DNA from: Bacillota bacterium
GTDB taxonomy: Bacteria; Bacillota; Clostridia; Christensenellales; UMGS416
DNA: 64,000 nucleotides
Assembly: GCA_023410875.1 (NCBI GenBank)
Contig: JAEYPH010000013.1
Location: forward strand, 1 to 64,000
Reading direction: 5' to 3'
Shown: in pieces, positions 1 to 8,686 of the stretch
How positions within the stretch are numbered: position 1 is the first letter of the stretch
Layout: every line of letters starts with the position of its first letter
Made by a program: the position numbers and the translations under genes
The notes under the pieces: model-generated
Database searches by the model: none
What the model saw: only the letters and a program-made list of their open reading frames with translations
What the model was told of the DNA's origin: nothing

Positions 1-170
1 GACTGATCTTCCGGTTCAAGCCCCTGCGTATCCCGGCCCAGCCACTTATATCCGGTCTTCCGGGATATCCCATACTCGCCGCACAGCTGCCTGAAACTCT
101 TCTCCTTTGCTTTGGCCCTGCTCACAAGCTCCTTTCTCAGTTCCACTTTCTCTTTCACTCCCCACGGCAT
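1..170 (-). CDS. IS481-family transposase, N-terminal fragment (runs off window)
   Basis: This minus-strand reading frame begins at ATG 168-170 after a good AAAGGAG site and stays open to the window edge (56 codons). The peptide starts MPWGVKEKVELRKELV and continues with a helix-turn-helix segment, FRQLCGEYGISRKTGYKWL. That combination is typical of the N-terminal DNA-binding domain of IS481/IS3-type DDE transposases, which bind the element ends; the DDE catalytic core would lie to the left. Because the window cuts the gene, whether it is intact is unknown. Confidence 0.7.
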   Translation of the reverse strand, partial: MPWGVKEKVELRKELVSRAKAKEKSFRQLCGEYGISRKTGYKWLGRDTQGLEPEDQ

Positions 171-245
171 CCAACCATCTCCTTTGTAATGGTTTGCATG
201 CCTCATTTTAATCGGAGAGTGTTACCTATGTCCCCGGTCTATACA
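1..245 (-). mobile_element. Edge of an IS481-type insertion sequence (truncated by the window)
   Basis: The left end of the window holds the 5' part of a transposase gene read leftward and its upstream flank. Read on the minus strand, the flank starts near 245 with TGTATAGACC and contains ACATAGGTAACACT, which resembles the terminal sequences of IS481-family elements known to begin with TGT. The exact tip and any target duplication cannot be fixed because the other end is outside the window. Confidence 0.5.
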
Positions 246-266
246 GGGTACTGAGGGGGGTATCGT

Positions 267-683
267 ATGAGAATAAAAAGAATTCGTGCCGCCGTTGTCT
301 TGGCGTTTCTCATGCTATGCCTGTCTTCATGTGTAACCACCGCAACCGTGAGCGATGACGAAATGAGAATGAGAAACGGCGATTACAGCAAGGCTGTTGA
401 TCTTATGCACCCCTGGGCGGATGCCACCGAAGAAGGCCTAAAAGGTCTTGTTCAGGGGCTTGTGGATGACAATATGATGTTTGAAGGAGAGAAGACCTTT
501 TCTCTTTGTTATGATGTCAGAAAGCATTCCGGTCAGGCGCACGGAGTGGCCTACACTGAAAAGACATACACTTGCGACTATGTTGTTGGTGAGTTGAAAT
601 ATACGATCAAGTTTGTCTTGGTGAACGCCAACAAACAGGTTGGTATCGAAAAGATCAGCATAATGCTTGCCAAAGACGAATAA
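267..683 (+). CDS. Small predicted lipoprotein, unknown function
   Basis: The 138-residue product has a lipoprotein signal: positively charged MRIKRIR, a hydrophobic stretch, and the lipobox LSSC with the lipidated cysteine at residue 22. The mature part is short and polar, with a GDYSKAVDLM segment that resembles small DUF3887/DUF4019-type lipoproteins, but this is not a firm assignment. A GGGGGG stretch lies upstream of the ATG. Base composition is more AT-rich than that of the large genes to the right. The next gene begins about 20 bases after the stop or slightly overlaps it, so the two are probably co-transcribed. It lies next to an IS end, in a region with signs of transfer. Confidence 0.6.
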   Translation: MRIKRIRAAVVLAFLMLCLSSCVTTATVSDDEMRMRNGDYSKAVDLMHPWADATEEGLKGLVQGLVDDNMMFEGEKTFSLCYDVRKHSGQAHGVAYTEKTYTCDYVVGELKYTIKFVLVNANKQVGIEKISIMLAKDE

Positions 684-705
684 CATTTGTGCTTGTGAGG
701 CAGTT

Positions 706-1251
706 GTGTTCGATAACATACCAAAAAATCTTAATACGATTACAACTACAATAATAACTGTGTCCTGCGTGGTGCTCCTATTTCCCTATCTGATTTTCAT
801 TAGTTACTCTGAAATGTTTTGGCCCGTGAGTGGGTTTTTGAGCACCTTGGGCTACTGCGTTTTTATGTTGCTTATAGCGACGCTGCAAAGGGTTTTCTTT
901 GCACAAATCTTACGTGAAGCGAAAATAAGCAAAGCAGAGGATGTCCGCTATAGATATTCTTTGCAAAACATTTTTGAGGGGTTTTTTCAATGGGTCGTTG
1001 GCATTGTCATAACGGTTGATGCCGTATTAAGCATTTCGCGTTTTCGATCAACAGGCTTGAGCGTCGTTCTGTTCACCCTGATGGGCTTATATGTGTTGGT
1101 CTTTATGGTGTCACTTGTAAAAGAGCATCTGCTCAAGGAAAGTGAAGAGAAAATTCGTGCCAATATGAAAATCAGATCAATCTTGCTGGTGAGTATTGTG
1201 TTTTTGGTCCTTGTGACATATATGGTATATGCTTTTGTAAGACGATTTTAA
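706..1251 (+). CDS. Multi-pass membrane protein, unknown function
   Basis: The protein has about 181 residues and is strongly hydrophobic, with roughly five predicted membrane segments: near the N-terminus after TTTIITVSCVVLLF, at FLSTLGYCVFMLLIA, around FFQWVVGIVITVDAV, at VLFTLMGLYVLVFMVSL, and at ILLVSIVFLVLVTYMVYAF at the end. GTG at 706 is preferred because GAGG sits five bases before it; an in-frame TTG at 667 would overlap the preceding lipoprotein gene by 17 bases and has no clear ribosome site. No family was recognised. AT-rich composition and position suggest it travels with the lipoprotein gene. Confidence 0.55.
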   Translation: MFDNIPKNLNTITTTIITVSCVVLLFPYLIFISYSEMFWPVSGFLSTLGYCVFMLLIATLQRVFFAQILREAKISKAEDVRYRYSLQNIFEGFFQWVVGIVITVDAVLSISRFRSTGLSVVLFTLMGLYVLVFMVSLVKEHLLKESEEKIRANMKIRSILLVSIVFLVLVTYMVYAFVRRF

Positions 1252-1505
1252 TATAGTTTGAAGGAATAGAAAAGCTATATGGGAATGGCTTCGATGCATA
1301 TGAACGGGATAGTTCGGGTTGCCAATTTTGTAAAAAGCGCATTTGTTATTGGGGATAACGAGCAAGATATCGGAAATAGATGGAAGGCCGGAGAAATGCC
1401 GCCGCCGACGCCATAGCGTCGGCGGCGCTAACGTAACCGTTTCTATAACTTTGTAAAGTATAATCAACTGGCTAGACGCTTGTTTGCAGATAAGAACAGC
1501 AAGCG
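1252..1505. other. Intergenic region with one perfect hairpin
   Basis: There is no convincing gene between the membrane protein and the convergent nucleotidyltransferase gene. The one notable object is an 11-bp perfect stem (GCCGCCGACGC, 1401-1411, with its complement ending at 1426) around a CATA loop. It is not followed by a T run on either strand, so a terminator role is possible but not shown. Confidence 0.4.
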
Positions 1506-2324
1506 CTACAACCCCCGCGCCTCCTCCACCAACTCCCCCAGCATCTGGCACGCGGCAGCCGGGTCGCTGCCCAGGGTTGTGAAGATGTCCTCGACTTTTC
1601 GCTTATAGTCAGCCGGGCGGCGTTGGAAGGATTCGATCCGCTGCACGGCCCGCTTTTCGTTGAGGCAATAGGTCTCGTTCAGCGCGAAAAGCACCTGATT
1701 CAAAGCCGAAATCGAGCGTACCACATGGGCGGCCACATAGTAGGGGTCGCCCTTGTCGGCGTTCTTCTCGGCCAGCCCGTGGGAGAACCCGGCCTCAAAC
1801 AGATAGAAGCCCAGTGTGGTCTGCTTCATCTTTGGCGGGTAGGGCCGGGTCTGTGCCTGCAGCGTTTGCAGCGTCCCCGTGGGGTCGTGCAAAATGCGGC
1901 ACACGGCCAGCTCGCCCATGTACATGGCGTTCAGATAGGCGTGAGGGTGGCCGGGCTGGTAGTGGGCGGTGACCCGGCCCTCGCGGCAATCGGTGACGGC
2001 TTGCGCCACCCGGGCGATGTCCCGCAGGATCAGGTCCACATGAAAACCGCCGATGACCAGCCAGCCGCCGCCGTTCACCCAGTTACCCCAGCCGCCGGGA
2101 GGAGCGATCAACCCCTCCCGGTGCTCCTGATCCAGCGCCGTGGCGGCGCGGTCCAGAGTGGCCAGGTCCAGCTTGTCAGCTTCATAATAGATGCCGATGT
2201 CCACGTCGGAATCTGCCCGATGGGTGCCGGTGGCGCGGGAGCCGCCCAGCACGACGCCGACGATGCCGGGTACGTCCTTGAGCCTCTGGCAAACTTCCTG
2301 CAGGATGGCTTCCACGTTATCCAT
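1506..2324 (-). CDS. Nucleotidyltransferase-domain protein (GSx10DxD) with DUF4037-like C-terminus
   Basis: The 272-residue product carries the polymerase-beta-type nucleotidyltransferase signature: G28-S29 and, ten residues on, D40-x-D42 (GGSRATGTHRADSDVDIG). Proteins of this fold transfer a nucleoside monophosphate to a small molecule or protein; the target here is unknown. The remainder resembles the helical DUF4037-type partner domain. ATG 2324 was chosen because it overlaps the stop of the upstream serine hydrolase gene by eight bases (ATGGATAA), which implies translational coupling. The in-frame codons further upstream lie inside that gene. Confidence 0.75.
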   Translation of the reverse strand: MDNVEAILQEVCQRLKDVPGIVGVVLGGSRATGTHRADSDVDIGIYYEADKLDLATLDRAATALDQEHREGLIAPPGGWGNWVNGGGWLVIGGFHVDLILRDIARVAQAVTDCREGRVTAHYQPGHPHAYLNAMYMGELAVCRILHDPTGTLQTLQAQTRPYPPKMKQTTLGFYLFEAGFSHGLAEKNADKGDPYYVAAHVVRSISALNQVLFALNETYCLNEKRAVQRIESFQRRPADYKRKVEDIFTTLGSDPAAACQMLGELVEEARGL

Positions 2325-3801
2325 GTTTTTTAGCTTTTGCCCGCCCCTTGACCGGCGCGGCCTCCGCAGACCCAAAGCTCACGTTGAGCTTGTGCTGCAC
2401 CGTGACCTCGTCGCCGTCGAAAACAATTCGCAGGTCGGTCACGAAGGGGGCGTTGACGTCGCGGGCGGTCAGGCGCAGCGTGTTATCGTCCTCCCAGGTG
2501 AAGCTGGCAGCCTGCATATGGGGATGCTCGGTGGAAGCGTCCGTGCCCTGCGCCCAACGCTGGCGGCCATAGACCAGTGTGGTGCGGCCGCCGCGGTTGG
2601 CGTTGGAAGAAAGGGTGCCGTAATAGCGCCGTGTCACCGCCGTCGTAAGCTCGCAGCAGCCTTCATCGAAGCGCAGCGTCAGGCTGCGCGCGTGCATCGG
2701 GTTTTTGTCCAGCAGGATGGTCTTGCCATTCCATTTGGTTTCCAGCGCCGAATTGGGCTGGGCCTTGGGCGGGTCATAGCACAGGCCGGCCAGCATATCC
2801 AGCAATGCCTGTTGGGAGGCCGGGTCCTCGGGCATCGCCCCACCCATGGCGGGCAGCACGTGCTGCCACAGCAGCGTGAGCACCGCCTGCATGTCGCCGA
2901 TGCCGCTGTTGATCGCGAACACGGCGTCGTGGGCGGGGCTCACGACGCAATACTGGCCGAATGCGCCGTCGCCGCGATAGACGCCCTCGGGGATGCACCG
3001 CCAGAACTGATAGCCGTAACCCTGGCCCCAATCGCTGGTGCCGTCGGCGGGGCCGTTGCTGACGTGCTTGGCCGTGGCCTCGTCGATCCACGCGGCGTTT
3101 AGCAGCTGCTTGCCCTGCCAAGCGCCCCGCTGTAGCAGGAACTGGCCGAATCTGGCGATGTCGTGGGTCTTGATCATAAGCCCAAAGCCGCCGGTGTCAT
3201 AACCCCGAGGGCACTGCTCCCAAGTGGCGCCCTGGATGCCCAGCGGTTCGAACAGCCGGGGCGTCAGGTAGTCCAGCACCCGTTGGCCGGTCAGCTTCTG
3301 CACGATGACCGACAGCATGTAGGTGGCCCCGGTGTTGTACAGGAAGTGGGTGCCGGGCACATGCTTGACCGGCTGGCGCAGGAAGCCTTTGACCCAGTCG
3401 CCGTCCCTGCGGCCCACCATAAAGCCGGTGGTGTCCTTGTCGTGGCCGGTGCTCATGGAGAGCAGATGGCGCACCCGCATGGCCGCCCAATGGCGGGTCG
3501 GTTTGGCCGGCGCCTCGGCCGCAAAGAACTTGAGCACCGGGTCGTCCACGCTCAGCAGGCCCTCCTGCACGGCGAAGCCCACCGCCGTGGATGTGAAGGA
3601 TTTGCTCAGCGAAAACAGCATATGGTTGCGGTCCAGCGAATAGGGCGACCACGCACCCTGGGCGATCACCTGGCCGTGGCGCAGGAAGACCAGGCTGTGC
3701 AGCTCGATGTTCTGATCCCCAACGGCCTGCACAAAGCGCTGCAGCGCTGCGCTGGGCACGCCTTGGCTCTCGGGGGTGGCGGCGGGCAGGGTGTAGATCA
3801 T
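2317..3801 (-). CDS. Beta-lactamase-family serine hydrolase (COG1680 type)
   Basis: The product has about 494 residues. The class C beta-lactamase/DD-peptidase catalytic motif SLSK is at residues 64-67 and is followed by a YNTGA motif typical of COG1680 esterase/peptidase proteins. No signal peptide is visible, so a cytoplasmic esterase or peptidase role is more likely than secreted beta-lactamase activity. The C-terminal 130 residues form a beta-rich extension ending in a Lys/Arg tail. ATG 3801 has AGAGAGG at a nine-base spacing; two earlier ATGs fit the ribosome site less well. It is translationally coupled to the nucleotidyltransferase downstream. Confidence 0.8.
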   Translation of the reverse strand: MIYTLPAATPESQGVPSAALQRFVQAVGDQNIELHSLVFLRHGQVIAQGAWSPYSLDRNHMLFSLSKSFTSTAVGFAVQEGLLSVDDPVLKFFAAEAPAKPTRHWAAMRVRHLLSMSTGHDKDTTGFMVGRRDGDWVKGFLRQPVKHVPGTHFLYNTGATYMLSVIVQKLTGQRVLDYLTPRLFEPLGIQGATWEQCPRGYDTGGFGLMIKTHDIARFGQFLLQRGAWQGKQLLNAAWIDEATAKHVSNGPADGTSDWGQGYGYQFWRCIPEGVYRGDGAFGQYCVVSPAHDAVFAINSGIGDMQAVLTLLWQHVLPAMGGAMPEDPASQQALLDMLAGLCYDPPKAQPNSALETKWNGKTILLDKNPMHARSLTLRFDEGCCELTTAVTRRYYGTLSSNANRGGRTTLVYGRQRWAQGTDASTEHPHMQAASFTWEDDNTLRLTARDVNAPFVTDLRIVFDGDEVTVQHKLNVSFGSAEAAPVKGRAKAKKHG

Positions 3802-3900
3802 GGGGCTCATCCTCTCTTGCGTAGATTCATACATGTCCATGGTTATACGGAAACACCCTCATTGTACACACACCAGGTTAAAAAGCAACAGATGTGGCTT

Positions 3901-4046
3901 TCGCGCCCGCAGGCGCGACCTGCGCATCGCCTTGCCGACATCCGGTCGGCAAGTGCGGCATAGCCGCACATGGCGACGCTGGGCTACGGCGCATCCTGCG
4001 CAAGGGCCAAAGGTCTCCGGTCGCCCTTTGGAAACCTTCGGCCTCA
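3901..4046 (+). repeat. Dispersed hairpin repeat, copy A
   Basis: Five consecutive stem-loops: TCGCGCC/GGCGCGA (3901-3907/3912-3918), TTGCCGAC/GTCGGCAA (3932-3939/3945-3952), GTGCGGC/GCCGCAC (3953-3959/3963-3969), GCGCA/TGCGC (3989-3993/3997-4001) and CCAAAGG/CCTTTGG (4007-4013/4025-4031). Related copies lie at 11874-11990, 22973-23065, 13229-13416 and, reduced, at 29458-29515. Stem sequences differ between copies while pairing is kept. Confidence 0.75.
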
Positions 4047-4147
4047 TTTTTCATATGTTTGTAACTGTATCATTCGCGTGACACGACGAGCGGGTGGATT
4101 ACCTCTCGTCCACAGGTGACACAACAGCGTTGTCGGCGAACTGGCGC

Positions 4148-4157
4148 GAAACGTTTC
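4148..4157. promoter_or_regulatory. Candidate LacI-family operator upstream of beta-mannosidase
   Basis: GAAACGTTTC is a perfect ten-base palindrome centred on CG, the form usual for LacI/GalR-type operators. A second, imperfect site (TGAACGTTTACA, 4245-4256) lies about 100 bases closer to the mannosidase gene. A LacI regulator gene follows the mannosidase, so local control is plausible but inferred. Confidence 0.4.
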
Positions 4158-4457
4158 CTTATGGAAAAGCGTGAAGGTGCACCCGGCTATGTAGGGTTGA
4201 AGCTCTATGAAGTGAAAACGATACCATATGGAGCATCAATTTGTTGAACGTTTACAAAAGTATGATCGGGCGACACTCAGCCGAAATTTTGTCTAGAAAG
4301 GTGTCAAAAGCAATGCTATGTCAACCGTATTTTCATGCGGGCATGTGGAAATGAGTGTAACGGTGTGGTATGATGCAGAGGATGCCGGAGCATCTGGAGC
4401 TCCGATGGAACTCATTTTTTTCCTATCAAAACATGGATAGAAACGGGAGGGCGAACA

Positions 4458-6926
4458 ATGGCGTTTTTACCTCTGGACGAAGGCTGGCTGTTGCACGAAG
4501 CGCCGCTGCGCTGGGACGTTTCTTTTTTGACCCTGGCGATGCAGGAGCAGCCTCTGTCCTGTGGCCTGCCCTGCGACGTGCGCATGGCGCTGATGGATGC
4601 CGGGCGCATCGCCGACCCGCTGGTGGGCGTCAACTTCCGCGACCAGTTGTGGGTGGAGCAGCGCTCCTGGTGGTTCGAGAAGCGCTTCCCATGGAGCGGC
4701 GAGGCCCATGACCGCGTGGAGCTCACGCTGGACCGGCTGGACTGGGGCGCGGACATCTTCTTAAACGGTGTCCACCTGGGCCGCCATGACAGTGTATTCT
4801 ATCCATTTGTGGCCGATGTCGGCGCGCACCTGAAGGCCGGCGAGAACCAGTTGGTCGTGCGCCTGACCTGCGGGCTGGAAGGTGTGACCGACGCGGATGT
4901 GGCCGAGCTGGATTGGCAGGTGTGCACCGAGGCTGGCAACGGCTGCCCCGAGCGCGGCGACCGCCGCCGGGCCTTCCTGCGCAAACCCGCCTACGCCTTT
5001 GGGTGGGACTGGGGCCCCCGGGTGGCCACCTGCGGCATCGGCAGCGCCTGCCTGGAGGCGCTGGATGGAGTGGCCATGCGCCACGCGATGCTGAGCACCC
5101 GGAGCGTGGAGGGCGGCACGGCCACTGTGCGCGTGAGCGCGGAGGTGGAAAGCCTGCTCCCTGTGTCCACGCAGGATGGCGAAGTGGAAATATCCTTAAG
5201 CCTGGATGGCAAAATTGCCGCCAGCCAGACGCGGCGGGACGTACTGCTGACCAGCGGCCTCAACTGGCTGGACTTCACGCTGGAAGTGCCCAACGCCGCG
5301 CTATGGTATCCCAACGGCTACGGCGAACAGCCGCTCTATGAGCTGCGCGTGGCCGTGCGCACCGCCGGCGGGGAATCCCGGCTGAGCCGCATGGCCGGCC
5401 TGCGCACGCTGGAGCTGGACACCCGGCGTCTGGAGGACGGAACCCGCCGCTTCGCGCTGACGGTCAACGGCCGGCCGGTCATGTCCAAGGGCGGCAACTG
5501 GATTCCCAGCGACTCCATCTATGCCCGGGTGACACCGCAGAAATATGAAAGGCTGGTCGCCGAGGCCAAGGAAGCCAACTTCACGATGCTGCGCGTGTGG
5601 GGCGGCGGCTTGTATGAGAACGACATCTTCTATGAGCTGTGCGACCGCGCCGGCATTTTGGTGTGGCAGGATTTCATGTTCGGTTGTTCGCTGATCCCCG
5701 ACCACCGCGGAGATTTCTGCGCGCTGGTGGAGCGCGAGCTGGAATACCAGACCCGCCGCCTGGGCGGGCATGCGTGCCTGGGGCTGTTCTGCGGCAACAA
5801 CGAGAACCAGTGGATCTTCTACGACTGGATGAAGAAGGATCGCCGCCACGGCGGGCTGCACATCTACAACCGGCTGGCCCCGCAGGCTGTGCGCCGCAAT
5901 TGCCCCCACGTGCCCTATTGGTCCTCTTCGCCCTATGGCGGTGCGCATCCCAACGACAACAACGTGGGCGACCGCCACCACTGGAACGATTGCACGATGA
6001 ACCCCGACATGGAGAAACGCATCACGCCGGAGGAATATGACAAGGTGGCCAGCCGCTTCATCAGCGAGTATGGCTACATCGGCCCCTGCGCGTTGGAGAG
6101 CATTCGGACCTTCTTTGATGGCGAGGCCATCGACCGTGACGGCGAAACATGGTCCGCCCACAACAACACCTTCGAGAAGCACACCGTGGCCGCCGGCATC
6201 ACCAAGCATTATGTGGACGCTGAGGGCCTGAAGCTTACGGATTATCTGCTGTACGCCGGGGCAGTGCAGGCGCTGATGCTGGGCTATTCGCTGGAGGCCA
6301 TCCGCAACAAGCCCGAGTGCTGGGGTGCGCTGTTCTGGATGTACAACGACTGCTGGGGGGAGACCGGCTGGACCATCGTGGATTACTATCTGCGCCGCAA
6401 GCCCAGCTTCTACGCAGTCAAGCGCGCCTTCGCGCCGCGCCGGCTGATCCTGAGGGCTCAGGGCGGCGAGGTGGTGCTTACTGCCCACAACGACACCGCC
6501 CAGGATGTGACGCTTGCCATCGAGTACGGATCCATGGCCCACGACGGCAGCGGCTGCGACACCCGCACGGCGCAGGTGGCGCTTGCGGCCCACAGCAAGA
6601 CCCAGGTGGCGCGCTTCCCGCTGGCGGGCTGCGCAGCGCTGGTGTTTGCCCGCGCGCCGGGCCTGGACACGGCGCTGCTGCGACGCGGCCCCTATCGGGA
6701 GCACCCCGCACCGGCCTGCGAGCTCACCGTGGGCGATGTGCGCAGCCAGGGCGACGACCTGCACTTCACCGTGACCGCTCGGGGCTATGCCCACGACGTG
6801 CACTTCAACCTGGGCGACGCGCGCCCCAGCGATGAGTGGTTTGACCTGTTGCCCGGCGAGAGCCGCGCCATCGTGGCGCGGGGCGCAGCAAACCGCCAGG
6901 TTCGGCCCATGGCCATCAACCAATAA
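4458..6926 (+). CDS. Beta-mannosidase, glycoside hydrolase family 2
   Basis: The 822-residue enzyme has the GH2 order: N-terminal sugar-binding jelly-roll, Ig-like domain, TIM barrel and C-terminal beta domain. The acid/base is E449 in CGNNENQW and the nucleophile E537 in FISEYGYIG, both in the context usual for GH2 beta-mannosidases (retaining cleavage of terminal beta-mannosyl residues). There is no signal peptide, so it would act on imported mannosides or mannobiose in the cytoplasm. Its length is normal for the family. It starts at ATG 4458 after GGGAGGG. A LacI-type regulator follows at 7188, and the promoter region carries LacI-like palindromes, suggesting substrate-induced expression. 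GH2 exo-glucosaminidase is a less likely alternative. Confidence 0.88.
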   Translation: MAFLPLDEGWLLHEAPLRWDVSFLTLAMQEQPLSCGLPCDVRMALMDAGRIADPLVGVNFRDQLWVEQRSWWFEKRFPWSGEAHDRVELTLDRLDWGADIFLNGVHLGRHDSVFYPFVADVGAHLKAGENQLVVRLTCGLEGVTDADVAELDWQVCTEAGNGCPERGDRRRAFLRKPAYAFGWDWGPRVATCGIGSACLEALDGVAMRHAMLSTRSVEGGTATVRVSAEVESLLPVSTQDGEVEISLSLDGKIAASQTRRDVLLTSGLNWLDFTLEVPNAALWYPNGYGEQPLYELRVAVRTAGGESRLSRMAGLRTLELDTRRLEDGTRRFALTVNGRPVMSKGGNWIPSDSIYARVTPQKYERLVAEAKEANFTMLRVWGGGLYENDIFYELCDRAGILVWQDFMFGCSLIPDHRGDFCALVERELEYQTRRLGGHACLGLFCGNNENQWIFYDWMKKDRRHGGLHIYNRLAPQAVRRNCPHVPYWSSSPYGGAHPNDNNVGDRHHWNDCTMNPDMEKRITPEEYDKVASRFISEYGYIGPCALESIRTFFDGEAIDRDGETWSAHNNTFEKHTVAAGITKHYVDAEGLKLTDYLLYAGAVQALMLGYSLEAIRNKPECWGALFWMYNDCWGETGWTIVDYYLRRKPSFYAVKRAFAPRRLILRAQGGEVVLTAHNDTAQDVTLAIEYGSMAHDGSGCDTRTAQVALAAHSKTQVARFPLAGCAALVFARAPGLDTALLRRGPYREHPAPACELTVGDVRSQGDDLHFTVTARGYAHDVHFNLGDARPSDEWFDLLPGESRAIVARGAANRQVRPMAINQ

Positions 6927-7034
6927 TCCAAACTGTCCCTGACCTCTTGTGAGAAGAGATGCAGAATCACGACGGCGGTTCATCCGACGGAGTGAACAGA
7001 AAGCAATTACAGTGTAGGCAAAAGAACCCGCCAG

Positions 7035-7114
7035 CAGGCGAAAAACGTTTTTAAGATCAAAATATGAGATGAAAAATGAAGATATCGCCCGGCGACATGT
7101 GCGGCGGGCGATAA
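7035..7114 (+). repeat. Second dispersed repeat, copy E1
   Basis: This segment runs from CAGGCGAAA through AATATGAG and AAGATATCGCCCG to a closing CGGGCGATAA. It matches 20751-20832 along its whole length, apart from scattered changes. Both copies end in a hairpin; here the arms are TATCGCCCG (7083-7091) and CGGGCGATA (7105-7113). Similarity seems to continue more weakly upstream (from about 6950). Confidence 0.6.
7041..7052. promoter_or_regulatory. Candidate LacI-family autoregulatory operator
   Basis: AAAAACGTTTTT is a perfect 12-base CG-centred palindrome 136 bases before the LacI-family start codon. It lies within a repeat copy whose twin at 20751 lacks the palindrome, so it may be either a chance product or a co-opted site. 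Confidence 0.3.
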
Positions 7115-7187
7115 CGGAAAGTCAAGAACAAGAAGACCAAATCGCGGACGATGCCACAGCATCGGACGCGAAAGCCGGAGGCGAAAT

Positions 7188-8210
7188 ATGAGTGTTACGA
7201 TAAAGGACGTGGCCCGGCTGGCCCGCGTGGGCGTGTCCACCGTGTCCCGCGCCATGAATCAGAGCGGCTATGTAAGCGCCGATGCGCTGGAGCGCATCAA
7301 GGCCGCCGTGGAAGAGCTGGGCTACCGGCCGGACCCCACCGCCCGGGCGCTGATCCGCCGGCGCACCGACATGGTGGCCCTCATCGTGGATGTGCCGCTC
7401 AACGAGGCCTGGGACACCGTGGTGACCCATCTGGAAAATGAGCTGTTCACCGAGAAGCTGATCTCCTCGGTGTTCATCCTCTCCTACATGATGCCCGACT
7501 GGCAGGAGCGCTTCCGCACCGTCGTAGAGACGATACAGGAGCGCCGCATGGCCGGCCTCATCTTCATGGGCGGCGACATGTACGGCTCCGACGAGGAGAT
7601 TTACGACCGGCTGATCCACACCCGCTTCCCGATGGTCGGCATCGATTGCTACATGCCCGGCAGCATCGTCGTGAGCTCCGACCACGAGGGCGGCACCCGC
7701 ACCGCCGCGCGCCACCTATTGGGCCTGGGCCACAGGTCCATCGGTTTTTTGCGCCCCAACGACGATGCTGGCTCCATGTCCCGCCAGCTGGGCTGGAAGA
7801 AGGCGCTGCTGGCCGCGGGCATCGACCCGCCGGACAGTTGGGTCGTCAAGACCGAGGTCGTGACGCCCAAGTCCGCAATGGACGCTTGCATGCCCATGCT
7901 GCAGCGCCCGGATCGGCCCACGGGGTTCGTGTGCTTCAACGACGAGCTGGCGCTGGGGCTCATCCACGCGGCTTGGCGCCTGGGTATCAAGGTGCCCGAG
8001 GAGCTCTCGGTCGTCGGCTATGACGACACGCCCTCGGTACAGGCCTTCATCCCGCCGCTGACGACGATGAAGCAGCACAGCGACCGCATCGCCCGCCTGG
8101 CGGTGGACGAGCTGATGAACTGCCTGCAGGGGCGGGAGTCCGTGGCGGGGACGAGGATGATCGATTCGACACTGGTAATCAGGAACACGACGGCGGTGCC
8201 ATATCGCTGA
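7188..8210 (+). CDS. LacI-family transcriptional regulator
   Basis: The 340-residue protein has a typical LacI N-terminal helix-turn-helix and hinge (MSVTIKDVARLARVGVSTVS, then SRAMNQSGYVSADALERIKAA) and a periplasmic-binding-protein-like effector domain from about residue 60. The C-terminal core shows the family pattern GFVCFNDELALGLIHAAWRLG and SVVGYDDTPSVQAFIPPLTT. It presumably represses the preceding beta-mannosidase gene and itself and responds to a sugar ligand; that target is inferred from position and from CG-centred palindromes upstream of both genes. A GGAGG-type site precedes the ATG. The length is normal for the family. Confidence 0.9.
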   Translation: MSVTIKDVARLARVGVSTVSRAMNQSGYVSADALERIKAAVEELGYRPDPTARALIRRRTDMVALIVDVPLNEAWDTVVTHLENELFTEKLISSVFILSYMMPDWQERFRTVVETIQERRMAGLIFMGGDMYGSDEEIYDRLIHTRFPMVGIDCYMPGSIVVSSDHEGGTRTAARHLLGLGHRSIGFLRPNDDAGSMSRQLGWKKALLAAGIDPPDSWVVKTEVVTPKSAMDACMPMLQRPDRPTGFVCFNDELALGLIHAAWRLGIKVPEELSVVGYDDTPSVQAFIPPLTTMKQHSDRIARLAVDELMNCLQGRESVAGTRMIDSTLVIRNTTAVPYR

Positions 8211-8362
8211 GGCGTCGGCGGGGGAACTTCTCCCTTGCCGGGGCCGCCCCTGGCTTTGCTCGCCGGCGTAAACATCGCCGGCGATTGCTTTGCGGACCAA
8301 TTTACATGGGGTGTATAATCCAGTGCAGAGGCCAGAAAAATGCCAGAAGCGTGGAGGATCGA

Positions 8363-8656
8363 ATGAAGGTTGTCATTGCGTTTGAAAATGATGCGGATAT
8401 CATTGAAATGCCCGATACGCCGGTAGATAGCCTGAAGAAGTACCAAAAGGGCTTTGATAAGTGGATACAAGATCGACGTATCAAACACGGATATTGGGAA
8501 CGTGATGGAAAAAGAATCTTGGGTGTGAATTATTGAGCTGATGCCTTCGTTGAGTGGCTTAATACTTTTGTGTTCGCGGAAGATAGAGAGAGTGCAAAAG
8601 TGCTTGGAACTGTTGTAATTGAATACGAAAAGACTTGGCCTCATCTGTTTTTTTAG
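8363..8656 (+). pseudogene. Small gene split by an in-frame TGA
   Basis: From ATG 8363 (GGAGG site at about 8350) the frame codes for 57 residues starting MKVVIAFENDADIIEMPD and stops at TGA 8534-8536. The same frame then continues for 39 codons to TAG 8654-8656. The continuation reads like ordinary protein (ADAFVEWLNTFVF, then KVLGTVVIEYEKTWPHLFF). The simplest reading is a 97-codon gene with one nonsense change, for example CGA to TGA. A sequencing error or UGA readthrough are alternatives. No family was recognised; composition is AT-rich. Confidence 0.6.
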
Positions 8657-8686
8657 AACGGATAGAGAAAGGGTCGCCGAAGGTTA

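Larger units (their letters stand above)
3802..4457. other. 656-bp divergent intergenic region with repeat copy and palindromic sites
   Basis: This region separates the leftward serine hydrolase operon from the rightward beta-mannosidase gene. It holds one full copy of the dispersed hairpin repeat (3901-4046) and, nearer the mannosidase, two ACGT-centred palindromes (4148-4157 and 4245-4256) of the type bound by LacI-family regulators. No protein gene was found in it. Confidence 0.55.
6927..7187. other. Intergenic region carrying a second repeat type
   Basis: No gene was found between the mannosidase and the LacI regulator. The region contains copy 1 of an 80-bp repeat (7035-7114), whose twin is at 20751-20832, and a perfect AAAAACGTTTTT palindrome (7041-7052) that could serve as an operator for the regulator gene. 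Confidence 0.5.

Noticed and set aside
1401..1426. GC-rich hairpin as a terminator
   Set aside because: No T run on either strand and about 80 bases from the nearest gene end; kept only as an intergenic hairpin.
5301..6983. Long open frame antisense to the beta-mannosidase
   Set aside because: It is a shadow caused by high GC third positions; composition is Ala/Val/Gly/His-rich without domains, and the plus-strand frame carries a complete enzyme.
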